A stretch of 64,000 nucleotides of DNA from an uncultured Helicobacter sp. (GCF_947367035.1 NZ_CANBCA010000001.1:1-64000); one strand, 5' to 3'; shown: positions 1-8,798, numbered from the stretch's first letter. Numbers and translations: made by a program. The notes: generated by a model not told the origin, from the letters alone.

Positions 1-70
1 TTTCTTATTTTGGATAAAAGACTTTAGTTTATTTTGCCCCCCCCCCCATATATTTATTTGTTTTTGACAT
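1..70 (-). CDS. 5' end of a probable phase-variable gene, presently out of frame (partial)
   Basis: Reading leftward, an AAGGA ribosome-binding site (80-76) stands five bases before an ATG at 70-68. The next codons give MSKTNKYM followed by a run of G (47-37). With the 11 G present the frame reads GGG x3, GCA, AAA and then TAA at 31-29, so the product would stop after 13 residues. With 10 G the frame continues as Q-N-K-L-K-S-F-I-Q-N-K-K and stays open to the window edge; with 12 G it stops after four more codons (TAA at 28-26). This is the classic layout of a slipped-strand contingency gene in the OFF state. The body of the gene lies outside the window, so its product is unknown. It follows oorC by 80 bases on the same strand. 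Confidence 0.6.
37..47. repeat. Homopolymeric C11 (G11 on the minus strand) tract
   Basis: Eleven consecutive C on the plus strand, by far the longest C or G run in the window; the next longest are G7 runs inside addA and folC. It lies in codons 8-12 of the leftward reading frame starting at 70. Runs of this length are known in Helicobacter and Campylobacter to change length during replication and switch genes on and off. Confidence 0.9.
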
Positions 71-134
71 AGGATTCCTTATAAGAGATGATTTGGAATA
101 ATGTTTTATTAAATATTGTAAAAATAAGTTCCCC

Positions 135-147
135 AGCCCAAAGGGCT
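135..147 (-). terminator. Short hairpin after oorC, weak terminator candidate
   Basis: AGCCC, a three-base loop and GGGCT form a perfect five-pair stem just after the oorC stop. No continuous U run follows directly (GGGGAACUUAUUUUU), so it may be a weak or partial terminator that lets some transcription into the phase-variable gene at 70. Confidence 0.3.
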
Positions 148-150
148 ATT

Positions 151-714
151 TTATAGGGAGCCTTTCGCTAGAGATTCTTTAGCGTATTTTTCGCCAAGTT
201 CAAAAGCTTTTTTATTGAGTTCAACGACTTTTGCAGGCACTTTACTAATCATTGTTTCATAAACTAAGTCGCGCTCTACACATTGAGTTAGTGTTACGGT
301 TACTGCTAGTGCAACCACAGATTGTGTTACAACATTGCCTACCTCATTTTTGGCAATGCTAATAATTGGAATAGGATAGATTTTAAATTTCTTTTTATCC
401 TCTGCATTTGGGGTTACAAGATTTGGCTCTACCACGATGATTGCACCTTCTTTCAAACCACTTTTGAATTGGTCATAGCTGACTTGTGCTGTGGAGAGCA
501 TATATTCTACCTCTCCATCGTTAGCATACGGATAAAGGATTTCATCTTTATCTAGTAGAATATCAACTTTTGTTGGTCCTCCACGCACTTGAGAAGTGTA
601 AGTTGCAGCTTTTACTCCATAGCCACCTGTTTTAATCTGTGCTTCTGCTAGAATCTCACCTGCTAGTAAAACACCTTGCCCACCGACACCTGTGAATCGG
701 AGTTGTCTTCTCAT
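151..714 (-). CDS. oorC: 2-oxoglutarate:acceptor oxidoreductase, gamma subunit OorC
   Basis: The 187-residue product begins MRRQLRFTGVGGQGVL, typical of the gamma domain of pyruvate/2-oxoacid:ferredoxin oxidoreductases, which packs against the catalytic subunits. The ATG at 714 overlaps the TGA of oorB (ATGA), so the two are translationally coupled; a longer frame reaching 771 lies inside oorB and is not favoured. It is the last gene of the leftward oorDABC operon. In Campylobacterota this enzyme replaces 2-oxoglutarate dehydrogenase, making succinyl-CoA while reducing a low-potential electron carrier in the cytoplasm. Confidence 0.95.
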   Translation of the reverse strand: MRRQLRFTGVGGQGVLLAGEILAEAQIKTGGYGVKAATYTSQVRGGPTKVDILLDKDEILYPYANDGEVEYMLSTAQVSYDQFKSGLKEGAIIVVEPNLVTPNAEDKKKFKIYPIPIISIAKNEVGNVVTQSVVALAVTVTLTQCVERDLVYETMISKVPAKVVELNKKAFELGEKYAKESLAKGSL

Positions 715-1544
715 TTTGCACCTCCTTTTTTCGCTTGTGCTTTTTCTTGCACTTGTTTGTAAGCTTTGCAATATTCTGTTTTATTTGTGTCGTGGTGGAG
801 GATTCCTGTGGGATACTTTCCTGCTTTTTCCTCTTCACTTAGTTCTTCGTATTTTTTCTTAGAGAGAATACGACTTTCAATCCATTTTAAAGTATCAATT
901 GCTTCACCCATTTTATTTTTTCTACCTAGATTGACGTGGCAGTTACTAAAGATGTCAAAGAAGCTAAAACCTTCATTTGAGAATCCCTCTATTAGAACTT
1001 TTTCTAATTTTTTTGGGTCTAAAACAGACTCTCTAGCAACAAAACTAGCACCCGCTGCAGTAGCAAGTTTGCAAGGATCAAATTCTGGATCTACATTTCC
1101 ATATTGAGCAGTTACAGTCCACATTCCCTTAGGTGTAGTTGGTGAGGTTTGAGAGTTTGTCAATCCATAAATAAAGTTATTGATTAAAACGTAATTAATA
1201 TCAATATTTCTTCTGCAAGCGTGGATAGTATGGTTACCACCAATGGCTAAACCATCACCATCACCCCCTACTACAATTACCTTTTTGGTAGGATTTGCTA
1301 GTTTAATTCCTGTGGCATATGCAAGTGTCCTGCCGTGTGTGGTATGCACAGTGTTGCAATTCACATAAGAAGAGACGCGCCCACTACAACCGATTCCACT
1401 GACCAAACAAACATCGTCCATATTCCAGCCCAATTTGTCAATTGCACGAACGATGCATTTTAAAATTACGCCATCACCACAACCCCAACACCAAAGTGTC
1501 GGCATTTTATCAACTCTTAAATATTCATCATAATTAAATGCCAT
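711..1544 (-). CDS. oorB: 2-oxoglutarate:acceptor oxidoreductase, beta subunit OorB
   Basis: 277 residues. This is the thiamine-diphosphate-binding subunit: WCWGCGDG (residues 18-25, cysteines 19 and 22) is the family N-terminal motif. GDGDGLAIGGNH (94-105) with the downstream NN pair (122-123) is the ThDP/Mg motif. It catalyses the decarboxylation step of the OOR reaction. It starts one base after the oorA stop and overlaps oorC by four bases, so all subunits are probably made from one mRNA. The length is typical and nothing is missing. Confidence 0.96.
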   Translation of the reverse strand: MAFNYDEYLRVDKMPTLWCWGCGDGVILKCIVRAIDKLGWNMDDVCLVSGIGCSGRVSSYVNCNTVHTTHGRTLAYATGIKLANPTKKVIVVGGDGDGLAIGGNHTIHACRRNIDINYVLINNFIYGLTNSQTSPTTPKGMWTVTAQYGNVDPEFDPCKLATAAGASFVARESVLDPKKLEKVLIEGFSNEGFSFFDIFSNCHVNLGRKNKMGEAIDTLKWIESRILSKKKYEELSEEEKAGKYPTGILHHDTNKTEYCKAYKQVQEKAQAKKGGAK

Positions 1545-1545
1545 T

Positions 1546-2673
1546 TTATAACTCCTTAATTTTGCTCATAATTTCCATTGGAGAGAGAGGGCGACCATTT
1601 GCTTTTGCAAGTAATGCCACTTCTTTTTTCATCGCAAGCTCTATTTCTTTAACATATTGTCCTTTGTTGAGTTCTGCAACCAAGATTTTATTAAATTTTT
1701 TGCCTAAATTTGCAAGTTCTTCAACAGGAGATGGCCAAAGAGTAATGGGTCTAAACAAGCCAACTTTTTTCCCTTCTTCCCTTAATCTATCCACCGCTTC
1801 TTTTGCACTTCTTGAAGCAGAACCATAGGCAATCAATAGAATTTCAGCATCATCTAATCTGTATTCTTCATAAGTTACGATTTCTTTCTTTTTGCTCAAG
1901 ATTTTATTAAAAAGTCTGTCAATTAATTTTTGAGAAAGCACGGCATCTTCTGTTGGGAAGCCTGTTGGTCCGTGATGAAGTCCGGTGATGTGATAACGAT
2001 AACCTTGGAAGAATGGATTAAGAATTGCGGGTTCATTTTGTGGCACATCGTAAGGTTTGTAAGAATTTTTATCTCCATTATAAGTGCGACGATTCACGAT
2101 AGTTTGTTGTATTTCTTTTAATTCTGGCACAATAGCCTTGCCGTGCATATGTCCTAGTGTTTCATCTAAAAGCAAGAAGACAGGGGTCATAAATTTTTCT
2201 GCCAAGTTGAAAGCACGGAAGGTTTCTGTATAAGTTTCTTCTAAGCTACCAGGACATAAAGCAATTGATTGGTAGTCCCCGTGTGTTGGGTGTGCTGCCT
2301 GTGCAACATCGCCTTGTGCAACACGAGTTGGAAGTCCAGTAGATGGTCCCCCACGCATAACATTTACAATGACAAGAGGCACTTCAGCCATAAAACTAAG
2401 TCCGATTTGTTCAGCTTTTAGTGAAATTCCAGGTCCTGAAGTTGCTGTCATTGATTTTACTCCGCTCATAGACGCACCCAATGCAACAGAGATTCCGGCA
2501 ATCTCATCTTCCATTTGGATAAAACTTCCATTTTCTCGTGGAAGCAACACACTCATCTCGTGAGCAACTTCACTAGAAGGAGTGATAGGATAACCCCCAA
2601 AAAACTTACAGCCCGCATCAATTGCTGCGTGTGCGACTAGCTCATTTCCGCTTGAAATTAATTCTCTACTCAC
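1546..2673 (-). CDS. oorA: 2-oxoglutarate:acceptor oxidoreductase, alpha subunit OorA
   Basis: 375 residues. The N-terminal pyrimidine-binding domain carries GGYPITPSSE (26-35), which lines the ThDP/substrate site. A C-terminal transketolase-like domain II follows (about 265-345, LIAYGSASRSAKEAVD). It forms the catalytic core with OorB. Eleven bases separate it from oorD, with a strong AAGGAG site before its ATG. Homologous to VorA/KorA of other 2-oxoacid oxidoreductases; the operon order D-A-B-C points to the 2-oxoglutarate enzyme. Confidence 0.96.
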   Translation of the reverse strand: MSRELISSGNELVAHAAIDAGCKFFGGYPITPSSEVAHEMSVLLPRENGSFIQMEDEIAGISVALGASMSGVKSMTATSGPGISLKAEQIGLSFMAEVPLVIVNVMRGGPSTGLPTRVAQGDVAQAAHPTHGDYQSIALCPGSLEETYTETFRAFNLAEKFMTPVFLLLDETLGHMHGKAIVPELKEIQQTIVNRRTYNGDKNSYKPYDVPQNEPAILNPFFQGYRYHITGLHHGPTGFPTEDAVLSQKLIDRLFNKILSKKKEIVTYEEYRLDDAEILLIAYGSASRSAKEAVDRLREEGKKVGLFRPITLWPSPVEELANLGKKFNKILVAELNKGQYVKEIELAMKKEVALLAKANGRPLSPMEIMSKIKEL

Positions 2674-2684
2674 TTCTTGCTCCT

Positions 2685-2996
2685 TTATAGCACCATATAG
2701 CCATTTGCTTTAATAGCTTCAGCTCTTTGTTTTGCTTCATCAGTCAATTTTGCAAATTTAAATTCTTTCCTATCGGCAACTGCAATGGCAAAATCAGGAC
2801 AATGCAATTCGCAATCTTGACAACCGATACAGCTTTCAGGGTGAAGCACTTCTACCATTTTTCCTAAAACTCTATGTTCGTCTAAACGCATTGCGAGAGT
2901 GCCTGTTGGGCAAACAGATACACATAAATCGCACGCTTTACAACGATTTTCATTAACCCAAACGGGTGTATTATCAGGGGCTTTTAATAATCCCAT
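2685..2996 (-). CDS. oorD: 2-oxoglutarate:acceptor oxidoreductase, ferredoxin subunit OorD
   Basis: 103 residues with two 4Fe-4S motifs: CKACDLCVSVC (Cys 19, 22, 25, 29) and CIGCQDCELHC (Cys 56, 59, 62, 66). It passes electrons from the OorAB active site to flavodoxin or ferredoxin. First gene of the oorDABC group, with AAGGAG seven bases before ATG. Upstream of it, after mdh, lies an odd 89-base gap described separately. Confidence 0.95.
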   Translation of the reverse strand: MGLLKAPDNTPVWVNENRCKACDLCVSVCPTGTLAMRLDEHRVLGKMVEVLHPESCIGCQDCELHCPDFAIAVADRKEFKFAKLTDEAKQRAEAIKANGYMVL

Positions 2997-3007
2997 ATTG
3001 AACTCCT

Positions 3008-3064
3008 TTATTTTCTAAATTTTAAACCTATTTCGTGTAATTTTGCACTTTGTAAAATTTTAAT
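3008..3064 (-). other. Orphan ribosome-binding site with an 18-codon ATT-initiated mini-frame between mdh and oorD
   Basis: A near-perfect Shine-Dalgarno sequence AAGGAGG (3076-3070) sits ten bases after the mdh stop but no ATG follows. Five bases on, an ATT codon opens a short frame (IKILQSAKLHEIGLKFRK, then TAA). It may be a deletion scar: sucC and sucD sit at this place in Campylobacter jejuni as I recall it. It could also be a real mini-peptide or chance. Confidence 0.3.
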
Positions 3065-3085
3065 GTTTGCCTCCTTGAAATAGAT

Positions 3086-4027
3086 TTAGAAAAAATCATT
3101 TTTTAACGCTTCAATCAAGCTTTTAACTGATTGAATAGAACGTTCAAATTGTGTTTTTTCTTCTGCATTAAGTTTTAATTCCACGATACGCTCAATTCCG
3201 TGGATTCCAAGCTCCACCGGAACACCGCCGACCACATCGTTATAGCCGTATTCACCTTGTAATAATACAGAGCAGGGCAAAATTTTGTGGCTATCACTCA
3301 TAATGGCTCTAACCATTTCTGCTGCTGCCCTTGCTGGTGCAAAATAAGCTGAACCCTTTTTAAGACAGCTGACAATTTCAGCTCCAGCATTTCTTGTGCG
3401 TTGCACAACCTCCTCAATTTCATTTTGATTTAATAATTCAACAAGTGGCACACCATTAACCATAGAGAAACGTGGAAGCGGCACCATATCATCGCCGTGA
3501 CCACCCATTACAGGTGCCATAATTTGTCCTGGCGCACATTGTAATTTTTCATAAATAAAACTCACCATTCTTGCGCTATCTAAAACGCCAGCCATTCCCA
3601 TAATTTGTTTTGGATTAAAGCCTGTTTCTTTTAAAGCGGTATAAACCATAGCATCTAGTGGATTGGTAATTAAGACAATAATTGCTTCTGGTGAATTTTC
3701 TTTGATATTTTTAGAGACTTCACTAATAACTTTTGCGTTAGCAAAAAGTAAGTCATTACGACTCATACCTGGTAGCCTTGGCGAACCTGCAGCAATGACA
3801 ATCACATCACAACCTTTTAAGTCTTTAGGTGATGCAATCACACCAAGTTTGGTAAATTTTGTGCTAACACAAGAAGCTTGGAACATATCTAGCAACATTC
3901 CTCTTGCGCGGTCTTTGTCTTTATCTTGTAAAACAATTTCATAAGGTGTGGTGGCAGAGAGAATATAGGCTAAAGTAGAGCCTACATTGCCTGCACCAAT
4001 AATTCCAACTTTTTTAACTCTTTCCAT
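3086..4027 (-). CDS. mdh: Malate dehydrogenase (LDH-like type)
   Basis: 313 residues. The N-terminal Rossmann motif [11 protein letters not shown] (8-18) with Asp35 after the second strand predicts NAD preference. Arg84 and Arg90 in [15 protein letters not shown] (121-125) and the catalytic GGHGDDM (His177) are the family active-site elements; the arginine in the loop is that of malate rather than lactate enzymes. It interconverts malate and oxaloacetate in the citric-acid cycle. It lies immediately upstream of oorDABC on the same strand, forming a citric-acid-cycle group. The start is supported by AAGGAC before ATG. Confidence 0.94.
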   Translation of the reverse strand: MERVKKVGIIGAGNVGSTLAYILSATTPYEIVLQDKDKDRARGMLLDMFQASCVSTKFTKLGVIASPKDLKGCDVIVIAAGSPRLPGMSRNDLLFANAKVISEVSKNIKENSPEAIIVLITNPLDAMVYTALKETGFNPKQIMGMAGVLDSARMVSFIYEKLQCAPGQIMAPVMGGHGDDMVPLPRFSMVNGVPLVELLNQNEIEEVVQRTRNAGAEIVSCLKKGSAYFAPARAAAEMVRAIMSDSHKILPCSVLLQGEYGYNDVVGGVPVELGIHGIERIVELKLNAEEKTQFERSIQSVKSLIEALKNDFF

Positions 4028-4194
4028 TTTTGTCCTTATAATAATTTTAGATGATTTTAAAAATTATTAATCTTGCGATCGTGATATAAAAAGCAAAGTT
4101 TTATTTAACTTTTTGCTTGACTTGTTTATAAAGTATTTTCAAGTATTTCTTCTTAAATTAATCTTATATTTTGAGTTTTTATAGACGCTTTTTC

Positions 4195-5145
4195 TTATTT
4201 TGAAAAATTTTTTAAATGTTCATCATAGTTTTTTGTAAAAGAATGCACACCATTTTTATTTCTCACAAAATAGAGATAATCAACATTTGCGGGAAATATT
4301 GCTGCTTGAATTGCCTTAAAGCTTACACTTCCAATAGGTGCTTTTGGGATTCCATCATAACGATAAGTGTTGTAACTAGTTGTATCATTTCGTATCATTT
4401 CTGGAGTAACTTTGGTATGAGAATATTTTCCATAATTTAAAGTGCCGTCCATTTGTAAGCGCATTTTTTTTTCTAAACGATTCCTAATCACAGCAGAAAC
4501 AAGTGGCATTTCCTCCTCATTCGCGGATTCTTTTTGAATAATGGAAGCAATAATGATATATCTAAACCATTGGTTTTGGTCATATTGTCCTAGAAATTTG
4601 ATTGCCCATTTTTCGTGTTCTTTTAAAGAAGTATTGACTAGGTAATACATCAAATGTGTCTCGCTAATGCCTTTTGGCACTTTATAGGTATTTGCTAAGA
4701 TAACACCTTCTATCATTGGTGCATAATTTGCATAGGCTAAGTGCAGAGCCTTTTCATCTAAATTTAATTGCTGACTAAGATTTTTAATGAAAAAATATAA
4801 AGTCTCACCGGGAATTAAGGTAATTTCTTCTAATGCAGCCTTTGCATTGGCAAGTGCATAGAGGAAGTCCCCTTTACTCAAGCGTGTGTATCCAATATTC
4901 AACCAACCACTTTGTGGGTAGCCAAAAAATCTGATGATTTGTTTGTCAATGCTTAAAAGATCAAAATTATTTTTCTTTAAGTATGTTATAATTTCATTTG
5001 TCCTACCCTTTGGTATATAAACCACACGGCTAGAGTTCATCGGAATTTGTAAATAAAAACATAAAATAATGAGCAAAATGAAAAAACTATCTACTAAAGC
5101 ATTAAAAATTACCTTATTTTTTATTTTTTTTCTTGGAATATTCAT
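4195..5145 (-). CDS. mltG: Endolytic murein transglycosylase MltG (YceG-like)
   Basis: 316 residues. A basic N-terminus (RKKIKNK) is followed by one membrane helix (about 20-35) and then a periplasmic YceG domain. The conserved IIQKES (203-207) contains the catalytic Glu206; QMDGTLNYG and YRYDGIPKAPIGS are also family motifs. It cleaves nascent glycan strands and sets their length at sites of peptidoglycan synthesis. The start at 5145 is needed to keep the membrane helix, but it makes the first 26 codons overlap the oppositely oriented gene at 5069 by 77 bases. A weak AAGG lies upstream. Confidence 0.88.
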   Translation of the reverse strand: MNIPRKKIKNKVIFNALVDSFFILLIILCFYLQIPMNSSRVVYIPKGRTNEIITYLKKNNFDLLSIDKQIIRFFGYPQSGWLNIGYTRLSKGDFLYALANAKAALEEITLIPGETLYFFIKNLSQQLNLDEKALHLAYANYAPMIEGVILANTYKVPKGISETHLMYYLVNTSLKEHEKWAIKFLGQYDQNQWFRYIIIASIIQKESANEEEMPLVSAVIRNRLEKKMRLQMDGTLNYGKYSHTKVTPEMIRNDTTSYNTYRYDGIPKAPIGSVSFKAIQAAIFPANVDYLYFVRNKNGVHSFTKNYDEHLKNFSK

Positions 5146-7669
5146 TGCACTTTATGCCTTTTTATATAATGGAATTAAAATTGAGCGATTCGGGCTAGCC
5201 GGAACACAAATTCAGGGATTTTATCTAAGATTAGATAAAAAACTGATTTTAGAAATAAAATCTTTAAACCTTAACAAGATACAAACTACCCCTTCTAATG
5301 ATTTTAATATCAATACACAGATACGATACGCTAAAGGCATTCATTTGATTTTACAATATTTTCAAAAAATTGATATTCAAAAAATTGATATTCAAGATTA
5401 TCAAGCCAATCTTTATTACGATGGAGATAATTTCACTCTAAATTTACCAGAATTTTATGCCAAAATCAATCTAAAAGAAGAATCTTCTAAAGTAATGATT
5501 CAAATTCAAGATTTATATCTCAAACCTTATGGAATCTATTATCACGGCAAGGGAGAATACGATTTACGTCGCCAAAATATCCAAATAGACGGAAATCTTA
5601 GCTTTGTGAATCGTAAAAGCTATTATTCTTATATGCGTCTTAATTTACAGGTTCAAAGCAATCTTAGAAATCTCAATATAAAAGGTTCAAGTGATACCTT
5701 TGCAGATATTAAATTCTTGCGGGATTTGCTTCCAAACATTGAAAATAAACTTGTAGAAAGTTGGATTTTTGATAATTATAGCGTGGAAACTGCGCGGATT
5801 AATGAATTTTTTATTTCCATTCCATTGAAAAGTAAAAGTATTATTAAAGATTCTCTTGCGTCTTTATATGTATTGGGGGAAGCACACAATGCAGAAGTGA
5901 TTTTTAATCCTCATCTTCCACCCGCCCACGCAGAATCCGTGAAATTGATTTTTCAAAATAATTCTTTGGAATTTTGTTTGCTCAATCCAACTTATCAAAA
6001 TCATAGAGCAAATGGTAGTCAAGTGGCTTTAAAAGAAATTACAAGTCAAAATCCGCTTTTACAAGTTTATATTAAATCCAATACCACATTAGATTCCGAG
6101 ATTTTAAATCTCTTAAAAGCCTATGAAATTACTTTGCCACTTAGTGCAGCAAATGCAAAAATTATGGCAGACTTATATATAGGTGTAGATTTAGATACAT
6201 TAGATTTAACAACAAAAGGAATTTTTAAATCAAAAGATATTGAAATTCTATTCAATGGTGTTCCATTAGTTTCTGATTCCCTAAATGTTCAATTGGATAA
6301 TCATCTTGTCAAAGTAGAAACCAAAAATACAAGACACCAAGAATTGCTTAAAACTGATTCTAATTTCATTATTGATACTAAAACAAAATTGATTAGTGGA
6401 GATTTGCTTGTGTCTTCACTTTTGCTTTCTAAAGAATCTCCTGAAATCTTGCAAATTAAAAATCAGTCCTTACCCTTTAATGTGAATTTTACACAAAACG
6501 AAAAGGTTGTTTTCGCTTTGCCAACATTTGACTTTAACGTAATTCTTGGACAGAATTACGTTTTTAATCTTGAAAAGTTAAGTGCAGTTGTGCCATTTTC
6601 TCAAATCTTGCAAGAATACAAGGTTAAAGAGGGGAAAATGCAAATTATCACACAAGATTTTAAAAGCTATTCTGCCAATGTTTCTTTGCATACAGGACAA
6701 GAAATTTTGCGACATAAACAAGATAATCAACCCATTGGTGTAATGGATTTGGCTTTTAATTATGCTCCAGAAGGTTTTACTTTGCGAACTAAAGATGATT
6801 CTTTTATTTTGCAGAGCAGTGCAGAAGCCAAAAGGGTAAGCTTAAAAAACCTTAGTTTAGGGTTGGATTTGAATAAAATTTCTGCTAATGATTCTAAAGA
6901 TAAAGCAATACCTATTCTTGTAGAGGGGCAAAATTCTAATTTGTTTATTAAAGAACGCACAATTTTAGCAGATTCTTTTAAAATTACCCTTGTAAATGGA
7001 GAGATTAAAGCAAGCTTAAAGCATAAAAATGGACAAGCGGACTTTTATAAACGTGGAGATTCTGTGACTTTTGATTTAAGGGAGTTTGGAGATGAATTTG
7101 TCAATACTCTTATTCAGAAAAAAGGCTTTCAGAATGGACGTTTTTTTATGAATGCGAATACAAATGCAAAAGGTGTGTTAGTTGGTAAAATTACCTTTTT
7201 AAATGTTTCATTAAATGAGATGAAAGTTTTACAAAATATTATGGCATTTGTGGATACAATTCCTTCCCTTTTGAGCCTTAAATCACCCGGCTTTAATAAT
7301 CAAGGATATTATGTTGATGAAGGAGTGGTGGAATTTGGTTTAAGTGATGAGTTTTTAGCTATTGAATCTCTTGATTTCAAAGGTTCTTCTATTGATATTA
7401 AAGGAAGAGGAATTATGCAATTAGAATCCCAAACACTTAATTTCAACGCAGAATTAATTACCGCAAAATCTTTGAGTGGGATTATTAATAAGATTCCGTT
7501 AGTAAATTATATTTTGTTGGGCAAGGATGGCACAATTGCAACAGCCTTTAAGGTTGATGGTACGCTAGAGAATCCGCAAGTGCATACTCAAGCAGCCGAA
7601 GATATTTTGTTATCTCCTTTTAATATTTTAAAACGTGTCGTTACTTCACCCTTTGAAATTTTCAACTAA
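5069..7669 (+). CDS. AsmA/YhdP-like (DUF3971) large envelope protein
   Basis: 866 residues with one N-terminal membrane helix (about 14-36) and then a long beta-rich repeat region facing the periplasm. The C-terminal part (about 690-866: NGRFFMNANTNAKGVLVGK, LLGKDGTIATAFKVDGT, DILLSPFNILKRVVTSPF) is typical of AsmA-like C-terminal domains. Members of this superfamily form long hydrophobic grooves thought to move phospholipid between the two membranes; that role is inferred here. No clear ribosome-binding site precedes ATG 5069 or ATG 5078. The gene is head-to-head with mltG and nine bases ahead of nth. Confidence 0.75.
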   Translation: MSKMKKLSTKALKITLFFIFFLGIFIALYAFLYNGIKIERFGLAGTQIQGFYLRLDKKLILEIKSLNLNKIQTTPSNDFNINTQIRYAKGIHLILQYFQKIDIQKIDIQDYQANLYYDGDNFTLNLPEFYAKINLKEESSKVMIQIQDLYLKPYGIYYHGKGEYDLRRQNIQIDGNLSFVNRKSYYSYMRLNLQVQSNLRNLNIKGSSDTFADIKFLRDLLPNIENKLVESWIFDNYSVETARINEFFISIPLKSKSIIKDSLASLYVLGEAHNAEVIFNPHLPPAHAESVKLIFQNNSLEFCLLNPTYQNHRANGSQVALKEITSQNPLLQVYIKSNTTLDSEILNLLKAYEITLPLSAANAKIMADLYIGVDLDTLDLTTKGIFKSKDIEILFNGVPLVSDSLNVQLDNHLVKVETKNTRHQELLKTDSNFIIDTKTKLISGDLLVSSLLLSKESPEILQIKNQSLPFNVNFTQNEKVVFALPTFDFNVILGQNYVFNLEKLSAVVPFSQILQEYKVKEGKMQIITQDFKSYSANVSLHTGQEILRHKQDNQPIGVMDLAFNYAPEGFTLRTKDDSFILQSSAEAKRVSLKNLSLGLDLNKISANDSKDKAIPILVEGQNSNLFIKERTILADSFKITLVNGEIKASLKHKNGQADFYKRGDSVTFDLREFGDEFVNTLIQKKGFQNGRFFMNANTNAKGVLVGKITFLNVSLNEMKVLQNIMAFVDTIPSLLSLKSPGFNNQGYYVDEGVVEFGLSDEFLAIESLDFKGSSIDIKGRGIMQLESQTLNFNAELITAKSLSGIINKIPLVNYILLGKDGTIATAFKVDGTLENPQVHTQAAEDILLSPFNILKRVVTSPFEIFN

Positions 7670-7677
7670 GGATAAAA

Positions 7678-8370
7678 ATGTCAAGTTCAACATCAAAAAA
7701 AGATTCTAAACTCTCTAAAGATTCCAAGTTAAAAAAAGCAACCAAGAAAGAGATTGCACAGATTAAAGCGCTTTTTTTAGAGCATTACAAAAACGCTAAG
7801 ACAGAATTGAATTATCGCAATGATTTTGAACTTTTAATCTCTGTAATGTTGTCAGCCCAATGCACAGACAAACGTGTAAATCTTATCACGCCTGCACTTT
7901 TTGATAAATATCCGACACCAAAAGATTTGCAAAATGCTCCCTTAGATGAAATCAAAGAATATATTAAGACTTGTAGTTTTTTTAATAACAAAGCAGAAAA
8001 TCTAAAAGCAATGGCAAAAGAAATTTGTCAACGGTTTGATGGGCAAGTTCCATTAGAGCGTGAAGCGTTAAAGTCTCTACCAGGAGTTGGGCAAAAAACA
8101 GCCAATGTCGTGCTGATAGAATCTAAGGAAGCAAATTTTATCGCGGTAGATACACACGTTTTTCGTGTGTCTCATCGTTTAGGATTGAGTAGTGCTAACA
8201 CGCCAATAGCCACAGAAAAAGATTTAACAAAAGCCTATCAAGATAATTTAGCAACACTGCATCAAGCAATGGTGCTTTTTGGAAGATACATTTGCAAAGC
8301 AATTAACCCCAAATGTCAAGAATGTTTTTTGAATCACTTGTGTAAGAGCAAAACAACTTATCGTTGTTAA
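7678..8370 (+). CDS. nth: Endonuclease III (base-excision DNA glycosylase/AP lyase)
   Basis: 230 residues. The helix-hairpin-helix LPGVGQKTA (134-142) carries catalytic Lys140; Asp158 lies in AVDTHVFRV. The C-terminal 4Fe-4S loop has cysteines 206, 213, 216 and 222 (C-x6-C-x2-C-x5-C). It removes oxidised pyrimidines and nicks at abasic sites. The first 25 residues form a Lys/Ser-rich extension beyond the usual family start. AAGGAT lies before the ATG, nine bases after the AsmA-like gene, so the two are probably cotranscribed. Confidence 0.95.
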   Translation: MSSSTSKKDSKLSKDSKLKKATKKEIAQIKALFLEHYKNAKTELNYRNDFELLISVMLSAQCTDKRVNLITPALFDKYPTPKDLQNAPLDEIKEYIKTCSFFNNKAENLKAMAKEICQRFDGQVPLEREALKSLPGVGQKTANVVLIESKEANFIAVDTHVFRVSHRLGLSSANTPIATEKDLTKAYQDNLATLHQAMVLFGRYICKAINPKCQECFLNHLCKSKTTYRC

Positions 8371-8634
8371 TTGTTAAGATAGATGAGAAAAGGACTTGCT
8401 TTTGCAAAGTTTAGAATCACATCAATTGCGAGATTCTGCATTAATCCTCTAAAATTGTTTCAATGCACAGGCTTGAATATATAAATTCATCGTAAACCAA
8501 ATGTCCTATATTGTAAGCCATTGCAGCGATTTGCACGCCTGATTTAATGAGAGTTTGTATGCCTCAAACAATGCCTTTGTAATAAGGATTGTGAATTTCT
8601 ACACCTACGTCATCAATCAGCCCTAGTTTGTCAT
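8367..8634 (-). pseudogene. Remnant of a small leftward gene with two frameshifts and a stop
   Basis: A good AAGGAG site (8646-8641) precedes ATG 8634-8632, but that frame stops after three codons. Shifting by one base opens a protein-like frame, YDKLGLIDDVGVEIHNPYYK and on to KGIV, interrupted by TGA at 8566-8564. It continues GIQTLIKSGVQIAAMAYNIG to a TAA at 8443-8441, and after another shift as MQNLAIDVILNFAKASPFLI to a stop at 8369-8367. I do not recognise the family. The rest of the gap (to 8888) holds only the rpsJ promoter region. Confidence 0.45.
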
Positions 8635-8772
8635 AGCAAACTCCTTAATTTTTGGTTTATTTTACTAATTATAACAGGCAATGAACAATGAATAGAAAAA
8701 TTATAGTTGATTTTTAAAGTCTCTAAATTTTATTTATATCCTTTTATAAAGGAAATAAATTACAAAAATATC

Positions 8773-8798
8773 AAAAAATATTGTCAAAAAATATTGTC
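8773..8798 (+). repeat. Tandem 13-bp repeat carrying two TTGTCA boxes
   Basis: AAAAAATATTGTC occurs twice head to tail (8773-8785 and 8786-8798). Each copy supplies a TTGTCA hexamer; the second is the -35 box of the rpsJ promoter. The A-rich run could also act as an UP-like element. Confidence 0.7.

Noticed and set aside
8773-8798. Start of a CRISPR-like array
   Set aside because: Only two abutting 13-base units, no spacers, no cas genes; better explained as a duplicated promoter element.
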